Positions 1 to 8,955 are shown, counted from the first letter of the stretch. The stretch: DNA of 22,130 nucleotides from an uncultured Bacteroidales bacterium (GCA_934692905.1 CAKUUM010000042.1:1-22130), one strand, 5' to 3'. Notes: generated by a model not told the origin, from the sequence alone. A program made the numbers and translations.

Positions 1-215
1 AAACGCTTGATACTATATACGGTTCGTGTCGGATTGGTAATGGCTTGACGCTTTGCAGGGTCTCCCACTTTGCGCTCACCGCCATCCACAAAACCTACCA
101 CCGAAGGCGTAGTACGTTTGCCTTCCGAATTTGCGATAACCACAGGCTCGTTGCCTTCCATAACTGCGACACAGGAGTTAGTTGTTCCCAAGTCAATACC
201 AATAATCTTGCTCAT
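1..215 (-). CDS. dnaK: Chaperone DnaK (Hsp70), N-terminal 71 residues, cut by window edge
   Basis: Translating the complement from the ATG at 215 gives MSKIIGIDLGTTNSCVAVME, the phosphate-1 motif of the Hsp70 nucleotide-binding domain. It continues through EGKRTTPSVVGF and GDPAKRQAITNPTRTVYSIKR. This is the canonical start of DnaK, the ATP-dependent cytoplasmic chaperone that works with DnaJ and GrpE. Only about 71 of the usual 630-640 residues lie in the window; the gene leaves at base 1. It is transcribed away from the T9SS cargo gene at 479. No clear Shine-Dalgarno site precedes the ATG, which is usual for Bacteroidota. Confidence 0.97.
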   Translation of the reverse strand, partial: MSKIIGIDLGTTNSCVAVMEGNEPVVIANSEGKRTTPSVVGFVDGGERKVGDPAKRQAITNPTRTVYSIKR

Positions 216-260
216 ATTCTTTGTTTATTTTATTCGTTGTTAATTATCGTTACCGTGCGC

Positions 261-431
261 TCACCTCTTGTAGGTTCTTGCGCGCTGAAATCGCAATAGA
301 TTAGACAAATGTTGTGCCAAAAGGTATTTCTTATATTCCAACTGCCAAACGTCTGCCAATCTGTCAGCGCGCTTCATATAAAAGGCAGAAAGTAATGCAT
401 AAAATACACAATCATTGATAAATTCTTGCAT
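261..431 (-). CDS. Possible small hypothetical protein (56 aa) upstream of dnaK
   Basis: An ORF on the dnaK strand starts at the ATG at 431 and encodes 56 residues (MQEFINDCVFYALLSAFYMK... ending RARTYKR). Composition is protein-like: predicted amphipathic helices, balanced charge and a basic C-terminus. It ends 45 nt before the dnaK ATG, so it could be a small upstream gene or just the dnaK leader. It overlaps the divergent promoter at 426-456. I recognise no family. A longer version from 473 is possible but would run through that promoter. Confidence 0.3.
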   Translation of the reverse strand: MQEFINDCVFYALLSAFYMKRADRLADVWQLEYKKYLLAQHLSNLLRFQRARTYKR

Positions 432-456
432 AATTTTAGCAAAAGCAGTACCTTTG
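426..456 (+). promoter_or_regulatory. Bacteroidota-type promoter for the T9SS cargo gene
   Basis: TTG at 426-428 is followed after exactly 20 bp by TACCTTTG at 449-456, an exact match to the Bacteroidota -7 consensus TAnnTTTG with a -33 TTG. Transcription would start near 463, about 15 nt before the ATG at 479, leaving almost no leader. Confidence 0.7.
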
Positions 457-478
457 CGGCACTTGAAATTCATCTACA

Positions 479-3400
479 ATGAAGTACCTCAAAATAATCA
501 CAATTCTTGCCACTTGCAACATATGTATTTACGCAAGCGGCACTTTCCGTCCAATCCACGCCGTTGCTGCCCCTGCCACACAACAGGAGCAAGCCGGACA
601 CACCATCACATGGAGCACCCCGACGGGAACAACCACCACAACTGTCACACTCGGCAGCCCCGTGGTATTGCCTACAACCGTGCCAACAGCGCCAAATGAC
701 TGTTCGGACAAAGTGTTTGTGGGTTGGAGTGAAACCAACATTGGTACAATACCACAAGCCGAAGCCCCTACGTATATTGATGCAAAAACTATTCCAGCAG
801 GGGATGCCACATACTATGCCGTTTTTGCCTCAAAGGTAACACATACTCCTACCAAATTTTCTGTCGGCAATGTCGGCAACTATGCCATCGTTGCGTATGT
901 TGGCTCCATTCCCTATGCACTTCCTGCCAATCCTATAGTCGAGAGAGGAAAAATCACCGCCAAACCGATTATTGTCAGTGAATCCGAAGGGATAAAGTAC
1001 ATTGCTTCATCTGATGCGACGGGATTTGTATGGACCATAGCCCAAGCCACAAGCGGCTACACTCTATTTGATGGCACCAAATACATCTACCATAGCAACG
1101 GCGGAGTATCCGGTACAAATCTCACCTACGGAGCGGGTATGTCCAACGAAGGAACCACCTATACCTGGAATTTCACCCAAGATGGAGACTATATCACTAT
1201 GGCAGGCATGAGTGGTGCCAAAACGAATACACGCGGTATTCTCTTTAACGGAACGGCTTTTGGGGGATATTTATTGTCTAATACTGCCGGCTATTACAAA
1301 ACAATGATTCTGCCAATAGAGAACATAACCTATTCTGACTATGTCACCGATTGCATCAGTTGTATAGACCCTGCTACACCCCTGACTTTGGATATCACAA
1401 CTGCCGATAACCTCAACCAAGACGAACAAGACAATATCACTATCAATTTGGACAAAGAGGGCAGTATTGTAGTCGCCTTACGCATTTCAGGCGGTAACGG
1501 GTCTGCTGTCACATACACCATATCGCCTACTGCAGGAGCAGATATCAACGACAATAACATTACTTTCACACAAGCCGGTACATACACCATCACTGCCAAT
1601 CAAGCCTACAGCACCCAAGACGGCACAACGTTCTGCGGAGGCAAAGATACTAAAACTATCACAATATCTTCTCCAAAATATCCCCTCATGCTCTGCGACC
1701 GTGGCAGCCTGACCGAAACCGGCAAATACGAGGCAGGCGAGATGATACCCAAGCCCTCATCACCCACAGATGTATGCACCGATTATATCCACTATACCTT
1801 TGACGGCTGGGCGACAGCCGCCGTGGCTGACAGCAGCACCACATACACCCCGGTCTCTTTTCCCTACGCCATGCCCGCGGGCGGGGCAACGCTCTACGCC
1901 GTCTATCGTCACGCGGAAGAACATTCCGACAAGCCCTTTGTACTGACCACAGACATTCCCCGTGCAGGCGACTCTGTCATTATTGCAGCCCAATCCGCCA
2001 CAGGTGACTGGTACGCACTCCAAGCGGCAAAAGGGAATACGGCGACACCCCTTGCCGTCACAGACAACATCGCCACACCCTCCACACAAGCCTTCTTGTT
2101 GGCATCGGCAGATGACAACAAGCTGATGCTGAAAACGGCCGACAACAATTACGTTCATATCAATAGCACAAATCTCAACATCGCCGGCAGTACTATAAGT
2201 GCCTCGTTCACCCTGACTGCGGACAACGGTATGTTCTATCTCACCCGAAGTGACAAACAACGCTGGATGAGCGTCACTCCGTCCGCCAACGGTGTATCTT
2301 TCGGCTCTACGGCAGTAGCGGTCACCGCAGGCAACTTCTATATCTTCCGCAAAGAACAGCCGGCTGCCTTCTTCACTGCCACACCCGTCTGCGGCAGGAT
2401 AAGCACAACCACGTGGCAGGACGACGGCATACATATCACAACCGACATCGATGTATCGGGCGCAGACCTATATGCGGAAAATCAAGGTCAAACCACCATT
2501 GTCCGCGACATCGCCACGGGTCGCAATACAGACGGCACCTACACTATTCCCATCCCTGAAATCAATACCAAGCCCTGCTCTCACCTGCAACTCACACTCA
2601 AGAAGGGCGACTATATCCTCGCGCAATGCACACAGCGCATACCCATCATCGTATCCGGAAACACCACAACAGCCGATGCCGCCTATTTCCGCAAAGGACT
2701 GACCGTGGACTCCTGCAAACAATGCGATATCATCGTGCATGAGGGCGTTCTGCTGGAGCACACCTCCGACTCGCTCACACAATTCAACAGCATGGACATC
2801 TATGCGGGCGGGCAACTCCGCATAGAAAACAACCACCTCACCCTCAACGAGTTGCGTCTCCATGCCACCAATGACAATGTCTCCTACATCCTTCTCAATA
2901 ACAGCGGCGATGCGGACGCCTCCATATCCGTCCGGCACGTAGTGCACATCAAGCACATCGACGGGCATTACTGGTATCCGTTCTCCCTACCCTACCGCTG
3001 CCGCATCGCTGACATCTGCCAAGTTGGCGGACAACCGCTCGGCACGTTTGGCACGGACTGGGGCATCAAGTTCTACGACGGGCAGCGCCGTCAAAGCGAT
3101 GGCAACAGTACCACTCCCGCAGGCGAAGTGTCTCAGTACTGGACCATGATGGATGCCAACGCCACACTCGAAGCCTATCAGGGCTACATCATCGGGCTCT
3201 TCGGCTCGGACGAAGACGAAATGAAGTCCGTCTGCTTCACCCCTGCCTCCACAAGCAATTATACGGAAAACGCAGACGCCAAGACAACCCCTATCCGCAA
3301 TTGGGGCGACAACCTCACCTCCGAACCGCGCCACCACGGGTGGAACTTCATCGGTTCGCCCTATATATCGCTGTTCGGTTCCACGGAGGACGGCGATGGA

Positions 3401-4339
3401 CCCAACAGCACACACAGCCTCCGCATGGACTACGCCAATGCCGAGGGCGAGACGAAGGGCACTGACCAGGTTCTCGTATCCATCCCCGACCCGGGCGATG
3501 CCAACACCTATACGCAAGCACCTGCCGCCGCCACAGCCATCAAGCCTTTTATGGCGTATTTCGTCCAGGCGTTCGACCCCGCGGACGGTGCTTCACACAC
3601 CTTAGACCTCACCTACAGCAAAGCCAACCGCAGCCTGCCGGAAGCCATGCCCCGGCGCGCATCGGCCGAAGACAGCCTGCAGAACATCTATATAGAACTG
3701 GACATCTCCAACGGCACATCGCGTGACAATGCCGGCATTCAAGTCGGTCCCGCCTATAGTGCAGACTACGAGATAGGTTTCGACCTCATCAAGATGTACG
3801 CCGCGGCTTCCAAACCGCAACTCTTCACCCGTGATGCCGCTAACAACAAGATGGCATACCTCGCTATCCCCGACGAGCACGCACACCATATACCCCTCGG
3901 TCTGTATGCCCCGTCAGCGGGCGACTATACGCTGTCCGTCAACAGCGCATCGCAACTCGCGGCAGCAGGAGCCGTCTATCTGCTTCACCAGAACCACATG
4001 GTTGCAAACCTGCTCCAATCCGACTATAGCATACACGCCCCCGCACGCGGTCTCGTCCCCGACTACAGTCTTGATATCCGCCGTGTGCCCGATACCACGA
4101 CGAACGCAGAACCCGCCAATGCCACAGCGCCAAACGTTGTCATACTACATCGCACCCTAATGATTGACAACCTGCCCGCCGATGCCGCAGTGCAAGTATA
4201 TGATATATTGGGGCACCTCATCCTTAGCGCGGATGCCACCTCAGCCGTGATGTCCGTACCCGTCAATGCCCCTGGAGTCTATACCGTCTGCATCACAACA
4301 GACAAGAGCCGCTTTATCACCAAGGTCATCATCCGCTGA
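479..4339 (+). CDS. Type IX secretion cargo protein with InlB-like repeats and C-terminal sorting domain (1286 aa)
   Basis: A large exported protein. Residues 1-20 (MKYLKIITILATCNICIYAS) form a signal peptide. Residues about 45-120 and 401-478 are InlB/Listeria-Bacteroides-type repeats (FVGWSE... and FDGWAT... followed by YYAVFA and LYAVYR). Each is followed by a beta-rich segment (about 125-285 and 485-630). Residues about 325-395 resemble an Ig/PKD-like domain. Around 750-960 is a surface-protein region common in Bacteroidales, with HYWYPFSLPY and GWNFIGSPYISLFGS. The last 60-75 residues (DNLPADAAVQVYDILGHLIL ... GVYTVCI ... FITKVIIR) match the type A T9SS sorting domain, predicting export through the outer membrane and surface attachment or release. 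The substrate is unknown; no catalytic motif was recognised. The ATG at 479 gives a complete signal peptide just after the promoter. The first third looks AT-richer than the rest. Confidence 0.85.
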   Translation: MKYLKIITILATCNICIYASGTFRPIHAVAAPATQQEQAGHTITWSTPTGTTTTTVTLGSPVVLPTTVPTAPNDCSDKVFVGWSETNIGTIPQAEAPTYIDAKTIPAGDATYYAVFASKVTHTPTKFSVGNVGNYAIVAYVGSIPYALPANPIVERGKITAKPIIVSESEGIKYIASSDATGFVWTIAQATSGYTLFDGTKYIYHSNGGVSGTNLTYGAGMSNEGTTYTWNFTQDGDYITMAGMSGAKTNTRGILFNGTAFGGYLLSNTAGYYKTMILPIENITYSDYVTDCISCIDPATPLTLDITTADNLNQDEQDNITINLDKEGSIVVALRISGGNGSAVTYTISPTAGADINDNNITFTQAGTYTITANQAYSTQDGTTFCGGKDTKTITISSPKYPLMLCDRGSLTETGKYEAGEMIPKPSSPTDVCTDYIHYTFDGWATAAVADSSTTYTPVSFPYAMPAGGATLYAVYRHAEEHSDKPFVLTTDIPRAGDSVIIAAQSATGDWYALQAAKGNTATPLAVTDNIATPSTQAFLLASADDNKLMLKTADNNYVHINSTNLNIAGSTISASFTLTADNGMFYLTRSDKQRWMSVTPSANGVSFGSTAVAVTAGNFYIFRKEQPAAFFTATPVCGRISTTTWQDDGIHITTDIDVSGADLYAENQGQTTIVRDIATGRNTDGTYTIPIPEINTKPCSHLQLTLKKGDYILAQCTQRIPIIVSGNTTTADAAYFRKGLTVDSCKQCDIIVHEGVLLEHTSDSLTQFNSMDIYAGGQLRIENNHLTLNELRLHATNDNVSYILLNNSGDADASISVRHVVHIKHIDGHYWYPFSLPYRCRIADICQVGGQPLGTFGTDWGIKFYDGQRRQSDGNSTTPAGEVSQYWTMMDANATLEAYQGYIIGLFGSDEDEMKSVCFTPASTSNYTENADAKTTPIRNWGDNLTSEPRHHGWNFIGSPYISLFGSTEDGDGPNSTHSLRMDYANAEGETKGTDQVLVSIPDPGDANTYTQAPAAATAIKPFMAYFVQAFDPADGASHTLDLTYSKANRSLPEAMPRRASAEDSLQNIYIELDISNGTSRDNAGIQVGPAYSADYEIGFDLIKMYAAASKPQLFTRDAANNKMAYLAIPDEHAHHIPLGLYAPSAGDYTLSVNSASQLAAAGAVYLLHQNHMVANLLQSDYSIHAPARGLVPDYSLDIRRVPDTTTNAEPANATAPNVVILHRTLMIDNLPADAAVQVYDILGHLILSADATSAVMSVPVNAPGVYTVCITTDKSRFITKVIIR

Positions 4340-4345
4340 CTTATC

Positions 4346-4819
4346 ATGACGACCTCCAACCGTATCATTCATAATATCCCGCACGGCACATCTGCCTTGC
4401 CGTGCGGCATGATTATGGTTTTGTGCATGCTGTTCATACCCGCATCGGCACAACCACCGGCACAAAGAAACCCGGATATGTACTCCACATCCATGTACAT
4501 CAACCCTTCGGGCAACTGTTATGCCGAAACCGCCGGCATGTCAGAATGTAGCGATTATATGGAATCGTCGAAGGTCCCCTGCTCATATGATTATTGCATC
4601 ACGCCCGTAGGAGCCGCCAATGCCGCAGACATCGGGTATGCCAATGACCATGCTGACGATACCGTGCAGGGTCCACGCCGTGTCAGCCCTGGTGGCGGTC
4701 TCGGCGAACCGGGCGCAGGACTGCCAATCGGCGATGTTCCCGTCTGGTTCGTTCTGCTCTTCGCCGCCCTCTGCGCCTTGCATATACACCACAAGACCCA
4801 GTCAGCCTCCCGAAATTAA
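4346..4819 (+). CDS. Small exported protein with C-terminal membrane anchor (157 aa)
   Basis: It starts 6 nt after the stop of the T9SS cargo gene and is probably co-transcribed with it. A hydrophobic stretch at residues 22-33 ending ASA-Q looks like a signal peptide; the start could instead be Met22, giving a shorter n-region. The middle is rich in Ser, Asn, Tyr and Cys (Cys at 58, 68, 79 and 84), which could form disulfides in the periplasm. A Gly/Pro-rich linker (GGGLGEPGAGLPIGD) precedes one transmembrane segment at about 132-146 and a short basic tail. The Gly-rich linker, PIGD, then hydrophobic helix arrangement occurs in many small Bacteroidales proteins next to surface proteins. Function unknown. 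Confidence 0.6.
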   Translation: MTTSNRIIHNIPHGTSALPCGMIMVLCMLFIPASAQPPAQRNPDMYSTSMYINPSGNCYAETAGMSECSDYMESSKVPCSYDYCITPVGAANAADIGYANDHADDTVQGPRRVSPGGGLGEPGAGLPIGDVPVWFVLLFAALCALHIHHKTQSASRN

Positions 4820-4908
4820 GACAACGGATTGACGCAAGTTTGCTGCAAATCTCAATACAAAGATAATACAAAATCGTCCAAAATCCAAATTTATTTTCGT
4901 TTTTTCGC

Positions 4909-4925
4909 CAAAATGGCTCATTTTG
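4909..4925. other. Hairpin in the convergent intergenic region 4820-5081, possible weak terminator
   Basis: CAAAATG at 4909-4915 and CATTTTG at 4919-4925 form a 7-bp stem with a GCT loop. A second, shorter stem (AAAAC/GTTTT, 5003-5016) lies further on. Both sit between the convergent ends of the small exported protein gene and the ATPase gene, so they may help terminate either transcript. Neither has a classic U-run directly after it. The rest of this 262-base gap is AT-rich and shows no gene. Confidence 0.25.
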
Positions 4926-5081
4926 CATTTTCGGCTTGTAACCGATTGACACTCAATGCCCAAAAATCTTCATTTTTTCAGTGGTTTCTATACACTTTTC
5001 CCAAAACGGCTGTTTTAATAAAAATTATATTTCAATTCTGAAAAACTCCTGCTGCCAACAATCCCTAAAATTATCAGGCTT

Positions 5082-6470
5082 TTACTCGCCACACAGCACA
5101 TCCGTCGGAGTGTATATCATTACATCGTCGGTATGCACTTCTGCCGGGGCGTGTTTCAAGAATAGGGCATAATGTACCTGTTGCCCTTTTTTGACAAAAG
5201 GCAGTGCGGGTGTTATCGACTGCAGACGGCGGAGCAGACGGGCAGGGTCTTCCTGCTGCGTCCATTTACATTCACCGATAAGCAGATGTTTCTTATCCAG
5301 CGACTCGGCTACCACATCCAATTCCACCATTTCATTTTCTCCCGCCGAAGTCTGTATTTTTCCCCACCAGCGGGTGGCAGCCTTATAGGCGATACCGCCT
5401 GCTATGTTACCACTCACATACTGCCGGCACATATACTCCCACGTATCACCGGCAAACTGACTGAATTGACTGCGGATGACCTCCTCCACAATAGCATACC
5501 TGCCTAATTCCAACAAAGAGTTATAGGGCGTTATGAACCGATAATAGAATAGCAGCAGGTTGTCGTTGATTCGATAAATGCCTTTCTTGCTGTTTTTCTC
5601 GTTCTCGCCAAAAGGTATCTCCCGCCGTATATAGCCCAAATCGCGCAAGTTGGTCAGCGGTTCGGACAACGCACTTGCCTCTTTGCCTGCGCGAGAGGCT
5701 ATCTCCGAGATACGGTTGGCACCCTCGGCAATAATGGAAAGCAGTGTAGAGGTCTGTACCGTATCGCGCATATCGTCACGCAGCAGCCGCAACGGCTCTT
5801 CGTGCAGAATACCCTGTGGCGATAATAGCAGTTGGCGGACGGCAGTCTGCCGATCGGTATAGTCGCACCGCAACTCCCAATAACGCGGAATACCTCCCCA
5901 TATTGCAAACTCTTCCACGGCATCTACGGCACAGCATTGCAGAGCCTGTTGCAGATAACAGGCGGAGATAGGAGCCAGTTTGATAATCTCGTTAGCCAAG
6001 CCATACAGGGGTTCGCGCTTGTTGAGAACATAACCTTGCATCAGTTGCTGCGACGAACCGCATATAATCAGGTCGAAGCGCAACTGCTTGCTATTGAGCA
6101 GTTTCTGCAATACAGATGGCAGCGAGGGGCAACTCTTGACCATATAGGGAAACTCGTCCAGACAGAGCACCAAGCGGCTTGTCAGTTGGCGGTTGAGTGC
6201 CACAAACAGCGTTTCCCAATCGGGATAAATCACCTTGTCGAAACCCTCAATCCTTTCGGCTACGGCTTTGGCAAGCAGTGTGCGCTGATGCACCTCCGAG
6301 GTCTGGTCACTAAGGAAATACACATCGCGCTGCTCCAATGCCAAGATATGTTTGAGCAAAGTGGACTTGCCTATACGGCGCCTGCCGTATAGTACGATAA
6401 ACTGCGTCTCAGGGCGTTGCAGTGCCGTTTGCAAACGTTGGATATATTCCGTGCGGTCTAAGAATGTCAT
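5082..6470 (-). CDS. P-loop ATPase with DUF234-type nuclease-like C-terminus (462 aa)
   Basis: Walker A is GRRRIGKST at residues 29-37 and Walker B is VLCLDEFPYM with D105/E106. The GRRRxGKS form followed by DEF is typical of the 'archaeal ATPase' family (PF01637) within the STAND/AAA group. Residues about 175-200 carry WGGIPRYWE, and residues about 255-295 look like a winged helix (ISEIASRAG...LGYIRRE). The C-terminal part (from about 385) has ELDVVAE and, after a turn, GECKW, the D...ExK arrangement of PD-(D/E)xK nuclease folds seen in DUF234. Such proteins are common in Bacteroidota, usually alone, with poorly defined roles. The length of about 460 residues is normal. The ATG at 6470 lies directly before the conserved N-terminus and downstream of a strong promoter. 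Activity of the nuclease-like domain is an inference. Confidence 0.88.
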   Translation of the reverse strand: MTFLDRTEYIQRLQTALQRPETQFIVLYGRRRIGKSTLLKHILALEQRDVYFLSDQTSEVHQRTLLAKAVAERIEGFDKVIYPDWETLFVALNRQLTSRLVLCLDEFPYMVKSCPSLPSVLQKLLNSKQLRFDLIICGSSQQLMQGYVLNKREPLYGLANEIIKLAPISACYLQQALQCCAVDAVEEFAIWGGIPRYWELRCDYTDRQTAVRQLLLSPQGILHEEPLRLLRDDMRDTVQTSTLLSIIAEGANRISEIASRAGKEASALSEPLTNLRDLGYIRREIPFGENEKNSKKGIYRINDNLLLFYYRFITPYNSLLELGRYAIVEEVIRSQFSQFAGDTWEYMCRQYVSGNIAGGIAYKAATRWWGKIQTSAGENEMVELDVVAESLDKKHLLIGECKWTQQEDPARLLRRLQSITPALPFVKKGQQVHYALFLKHAPAEVHTDDVMIYTPTDVLCGE

Positions 6471-6533
6471 AATTATAGTTGTGAAAGATAATAGTTCTGC
6501 TCTATAATCCGTATCTTGTTATAAATCACTGTG

Positions 6534-6565
6534 CAAATATACTGCTTTTCCGTAATATACACAAA
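6534..6565 (-). promoter_or_regulatory. Bacteroidota-type promoter for the P-loop ATPase gene
   Basis: On the minus strand TTTG (6565-6562) is followed after 20 bp by TATATTTG (6541-6534), an exact TAnnTTTG -7 box with a consensus -33. It points at the ATPase ATG at 6470 and gives a leader of roughly 55-60 nt. Confidence 0.75.
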
Positions 6566-6622
6566 TATAGTTTCTGTTTTTCTCATTAAATAGTATGTTT
6601 TTACTCCATCGGGTGCTAGTCT

Positions 6623-6723
6623 CCGTTAATTACCGCCAATAGACCGTTAATGTCGAATACTGGTTCCATTAAAAACCTATTAATATCCATTAAAACACTG
6701 ATAAACATGTGATTATCCATAAA
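6623..6723. repeat. Phased direct repeats CCRTTAA, 21-22 bp apart
   Basis: CCGTTAA begins at 6623 and 6644, CCATTAA at 6666 and 6687, and a degenerate CCATAAA at 6717. The first four are spaced 21, 22 and 21 bp, close to two helical turns, so all would face the same side of the DNA. The array lies between the 3' end of the broken restriction gene and the ATPase promoter. It resembles iterons or operator sites for a protein that binds in multimers. No RNA hairpin or CRISPR-like repeat-spacer structure was seen. Confidence 0.4.
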
Positions 6724-6763
6724 TGAACCATTTTCAATACAGGAACATCGTGGGAATCACTAT

Positions 6764-7522
6764 CTATATTGCCATAATGCAATGATATACTTTGTCTATA
6801 AAAGTCTCGTAGTCGTTGATAATGATAGAACTGCCAAACGTGCCATATTGCTCGGATGACAGTACAATCGGGGCTTGGCATTGCGCATAATAGTCCATAT
6901 ACTCTTGTGCCGTTGCTCCAAGCAATGCGTTATTATCGGGAATATGAATTACATACAAAAGCGTCTTATGGGGCGTATGAAAGAACATGTCCACATTGTC
7001 ATGGGATAGTATCTTGTATTTTTCGGCATTATGCAATGTGAACTACTCCCATTTGGTAATACGTTTTGTCTCTTTCTTGTAATAGGGTAGTCGGTCTAAA
7101 ATAATGAATATCTGAAAATAAGGGCATTTATTTGCACGTATATTGGCTGTTTCGCCAAGCATATTCTCAAAGTAGTTGTTCGAGTTTTGAGAATAGTTTT
7201 GCATAACAAACTTAACGGCAATTCCTGCAACAGGAATATCCTTATGCATTGTCGCATCCTTCTTCGAGATAGTAATATCTACCTTTTTATCCACATATCG
7301 TCCCATAATACTTCCCTCCTTGTCATTGCCCACTCCTTGTGATTGGATGGAATAAGCATTACCAAGGCGTTGCGCCAAATCACGAGCGATAGCACCATGC
7401 AACGGTTTGAGTTTCGCCGTACTGCGTGATGTCCCCGATTGCACAAACCGGTTAAAAGAGAGTGAGAGGACATTCAGAAAGCCCTGATTGGTTAAGGGGC
7501 ATGAGATGGGTTGTGTCTGCAT
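6764..7522 (-). pseudogene. Type II restriction endonuclease gene interrupted by an in-frame amber codon
   Basis: Residues 1-159 run from the ATG at 7522 to a TAG at 7045-7043; the same frame continues to a second TAG at 6766-6764, for about 252 codon positions. The sequence across the stop is continuous (ITKWE, stop, FTLHNAEKYKILSHDNVDMF). The N-terminal part has SGTSRSTAKLKPLHGAIARD, then GRYVDKKVDITIS (D82) and GIAVKFVMQNYSQNSNNYFE (K104), a pattern I associate with PD-(D/E)xK-type restriction enzymes; the usual acid two residues before the lysine is Ala102. The ATG overlaps the methyltransferase gene by 71 nt, typical of type II pairs. The downstream part alone could start at Met 7036 but would lack the catalytic region. 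It is most likely inactive; readthrough or a sequencing error is possible. Confidence 0.7.
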
Positions 7523-8951
7523 AGTTTTCTATTTGAAAGTTAATATATTTCTCTAAATCTTTGGAGTTGAATGTGTAGTAACCGCCACTTTTATAGCACC
7601 TTAACGAGTGCACGTAACGGATAAAATCATCGGATTTGATAAGTTTCTCCAATATGGAAAACGGTACATTGGTGAGCATATACAAGCCACTATATATGCC
7701 ACTTCCCGCAGGGACTGATTCCAAACGAATACTATCCACATCTTTGATAATGGTGTTAACGGCAATCTTGTCAGTATAGACATCTTTCAGGGCTTGCGTG
7801 CGCCCGTACAAGTACCATTCTGGCTTCGTTGTTTCGGCTTCTCCTTTGAGTAATGTGGCTTTTTGAGCCTCCATATAGATTTGAATAGTCCCATTCCGAA
7901 ATACTATGTCTTTGGAAAGCGGTTTCCCGTTTTTATCATAAGGAAAGAAAGCGCGACTCCATTTGCCTGTAGAGGCTTTCAGTATCGGTATCGTGTATTC
8001 TGTAAAAGGTAAGTCTCCTATAAAAACACTATCTGCAAGTGTTGCAAAACCGTTTTTTACGACACACCATTTGCGTATTGTGGTAGAGCGTATTTGTTTC
8101 AACGTTTGCAACTCTTGCTTGGTCGCCAAATAGAATTTATCCTCTATTGCAATATCTTCGAGGTCTAATTTTTGCTGGTGTTGAGGCTCTTGTTTCTGTT
8201 CATCGTATGCACAATAGTTTACAATCCCGCTTGTGTGAACGTTATCAAAATATGAAATCATAGTATAGGTTGTAGCCCCGACAAAAGGCTGATAATGCTC
8301 TAAATCCACCAATGTACATAGCGTTTTCTTTGCAAGGATATATGCCCGCATATTGGCTGCCGCCACACTATTGAGCCACGAACTCGGTGTAATATAGCAT
8401 AACTGCCCTGTCGGGTTGAGCATCCGGAATCCTATTTCAAAGAAGACGAGATAAATATCCGTCATCCCCGCATTGGCGAAATGAAAGTGTTTGACATTTT
8501 GATATTGCGTATTCAGATTGTGCACCCGCACATAAGGCGGATTCCCTACCACAAAATCCATAGTCCCGTCAAAACAGGTTATCGTAAGTGCGTCTTGATG
8601 ACGGATGTCCCAAAGTACATCGTCTATTTGATATTTACGGGCGACAAGGTTGAGATTATACAAACAATTTTCATAGGCTTCCTGTTCTAACTCTATGCCG
8701 TGAATGTATTGCTCAAGATGGCTTTTTAGTATATGTCTATCGGTATAGGTATGTAAATATGCAGAGCAATAACGCTCCACAATCTCGCACAAGAAAGCGC
8801 CATCACCGCAACTGTTGTCGATGATGTGCTTTTGCAGAATATCCGTGCCCGTATAATAGCAGATATCCAAGATATTTTGAACGAGAAACGCAGGAGTAAA
8901 GACTTGTCCGCTATGTTTGACCTTATCCTGCTTTGATTTGTTGTTTGCCAT
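7452..8951 (-). CDS. N6-adenine DNA methyltransferase, TaqI/Eco57I type (499 aa)
   Basis: The protein has motif X at residues 13-24 (HSGQVFTPAFLV), SAM-binding motif I at 45-53 (DNSCGDGAF) and catalytic motif IV NPPY at 137-140. The order X-I-IV followed by a large C-terminal target-recognition region fits class gamma N6-adenine methyltransferases such as M.TaqI. It would transfer a methyl group from S-adenosylmethionine to adenine in a recognition site I cannot predict. The 3' end overlaps the restriction gene by 71 nt, so the two form a type II restriction-modification pair. All key motifs are intact although the partner is broken, so it may now act as an orphan methyltransferase. A 421-nt structured region precedes it. 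Confidence 0.92.
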   Translation of the reverse strand: MANNKSKQDKVKHSGQVFTPAFLVQNILDICYYTGTDILQKHIIDNSCGDGAFLCEIVERYCSAYLHTYTDRHILKSHLEQYIHGIELEQEAYENCLYNLNLVARKYQIDDVLWDIRHQDALTITCFDGTMDFVVGNPPYVRVHNLNTQYQNVKHFHFANAGMTDIYLVFFEIGFRMLNPTGQLCYITPSSWLNSVAAANMRAYILAKKTLCTLVDLEHYQPFVGATTYTMISYFDNVHTSGIVNYCAYDEQKQEPQHQQKLDLEDIAIEDKFYLATKQELQTLKQIRSTTIRKWCVVKNGFATLADSVFIGDLPFTEYTIPILKASTGKWSRAFFPYDKNGKPLSKDIVFRNGTIQIYMEAQKATLLKGEAETTKPEWYLYGRTQALKDVYTDKIAVNTIIKDVDSIRLESVPAGSGIYSGLYMLTNVPFSILEKLIKSDDFIRYVHSLRCYKSGGYYTFNSKDLEKYINFQIENYADTTHLMPLNQSGLSECPLTLF

Positions 8952-8955
8952 ATAG

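Noticed and set aside
7043..7045. Recoded TAG (amber read as an amino acid)
   Set aside because: The Panacea gene and the restriction gene itself end with TAG, so TAG functions as a stop in this locus.
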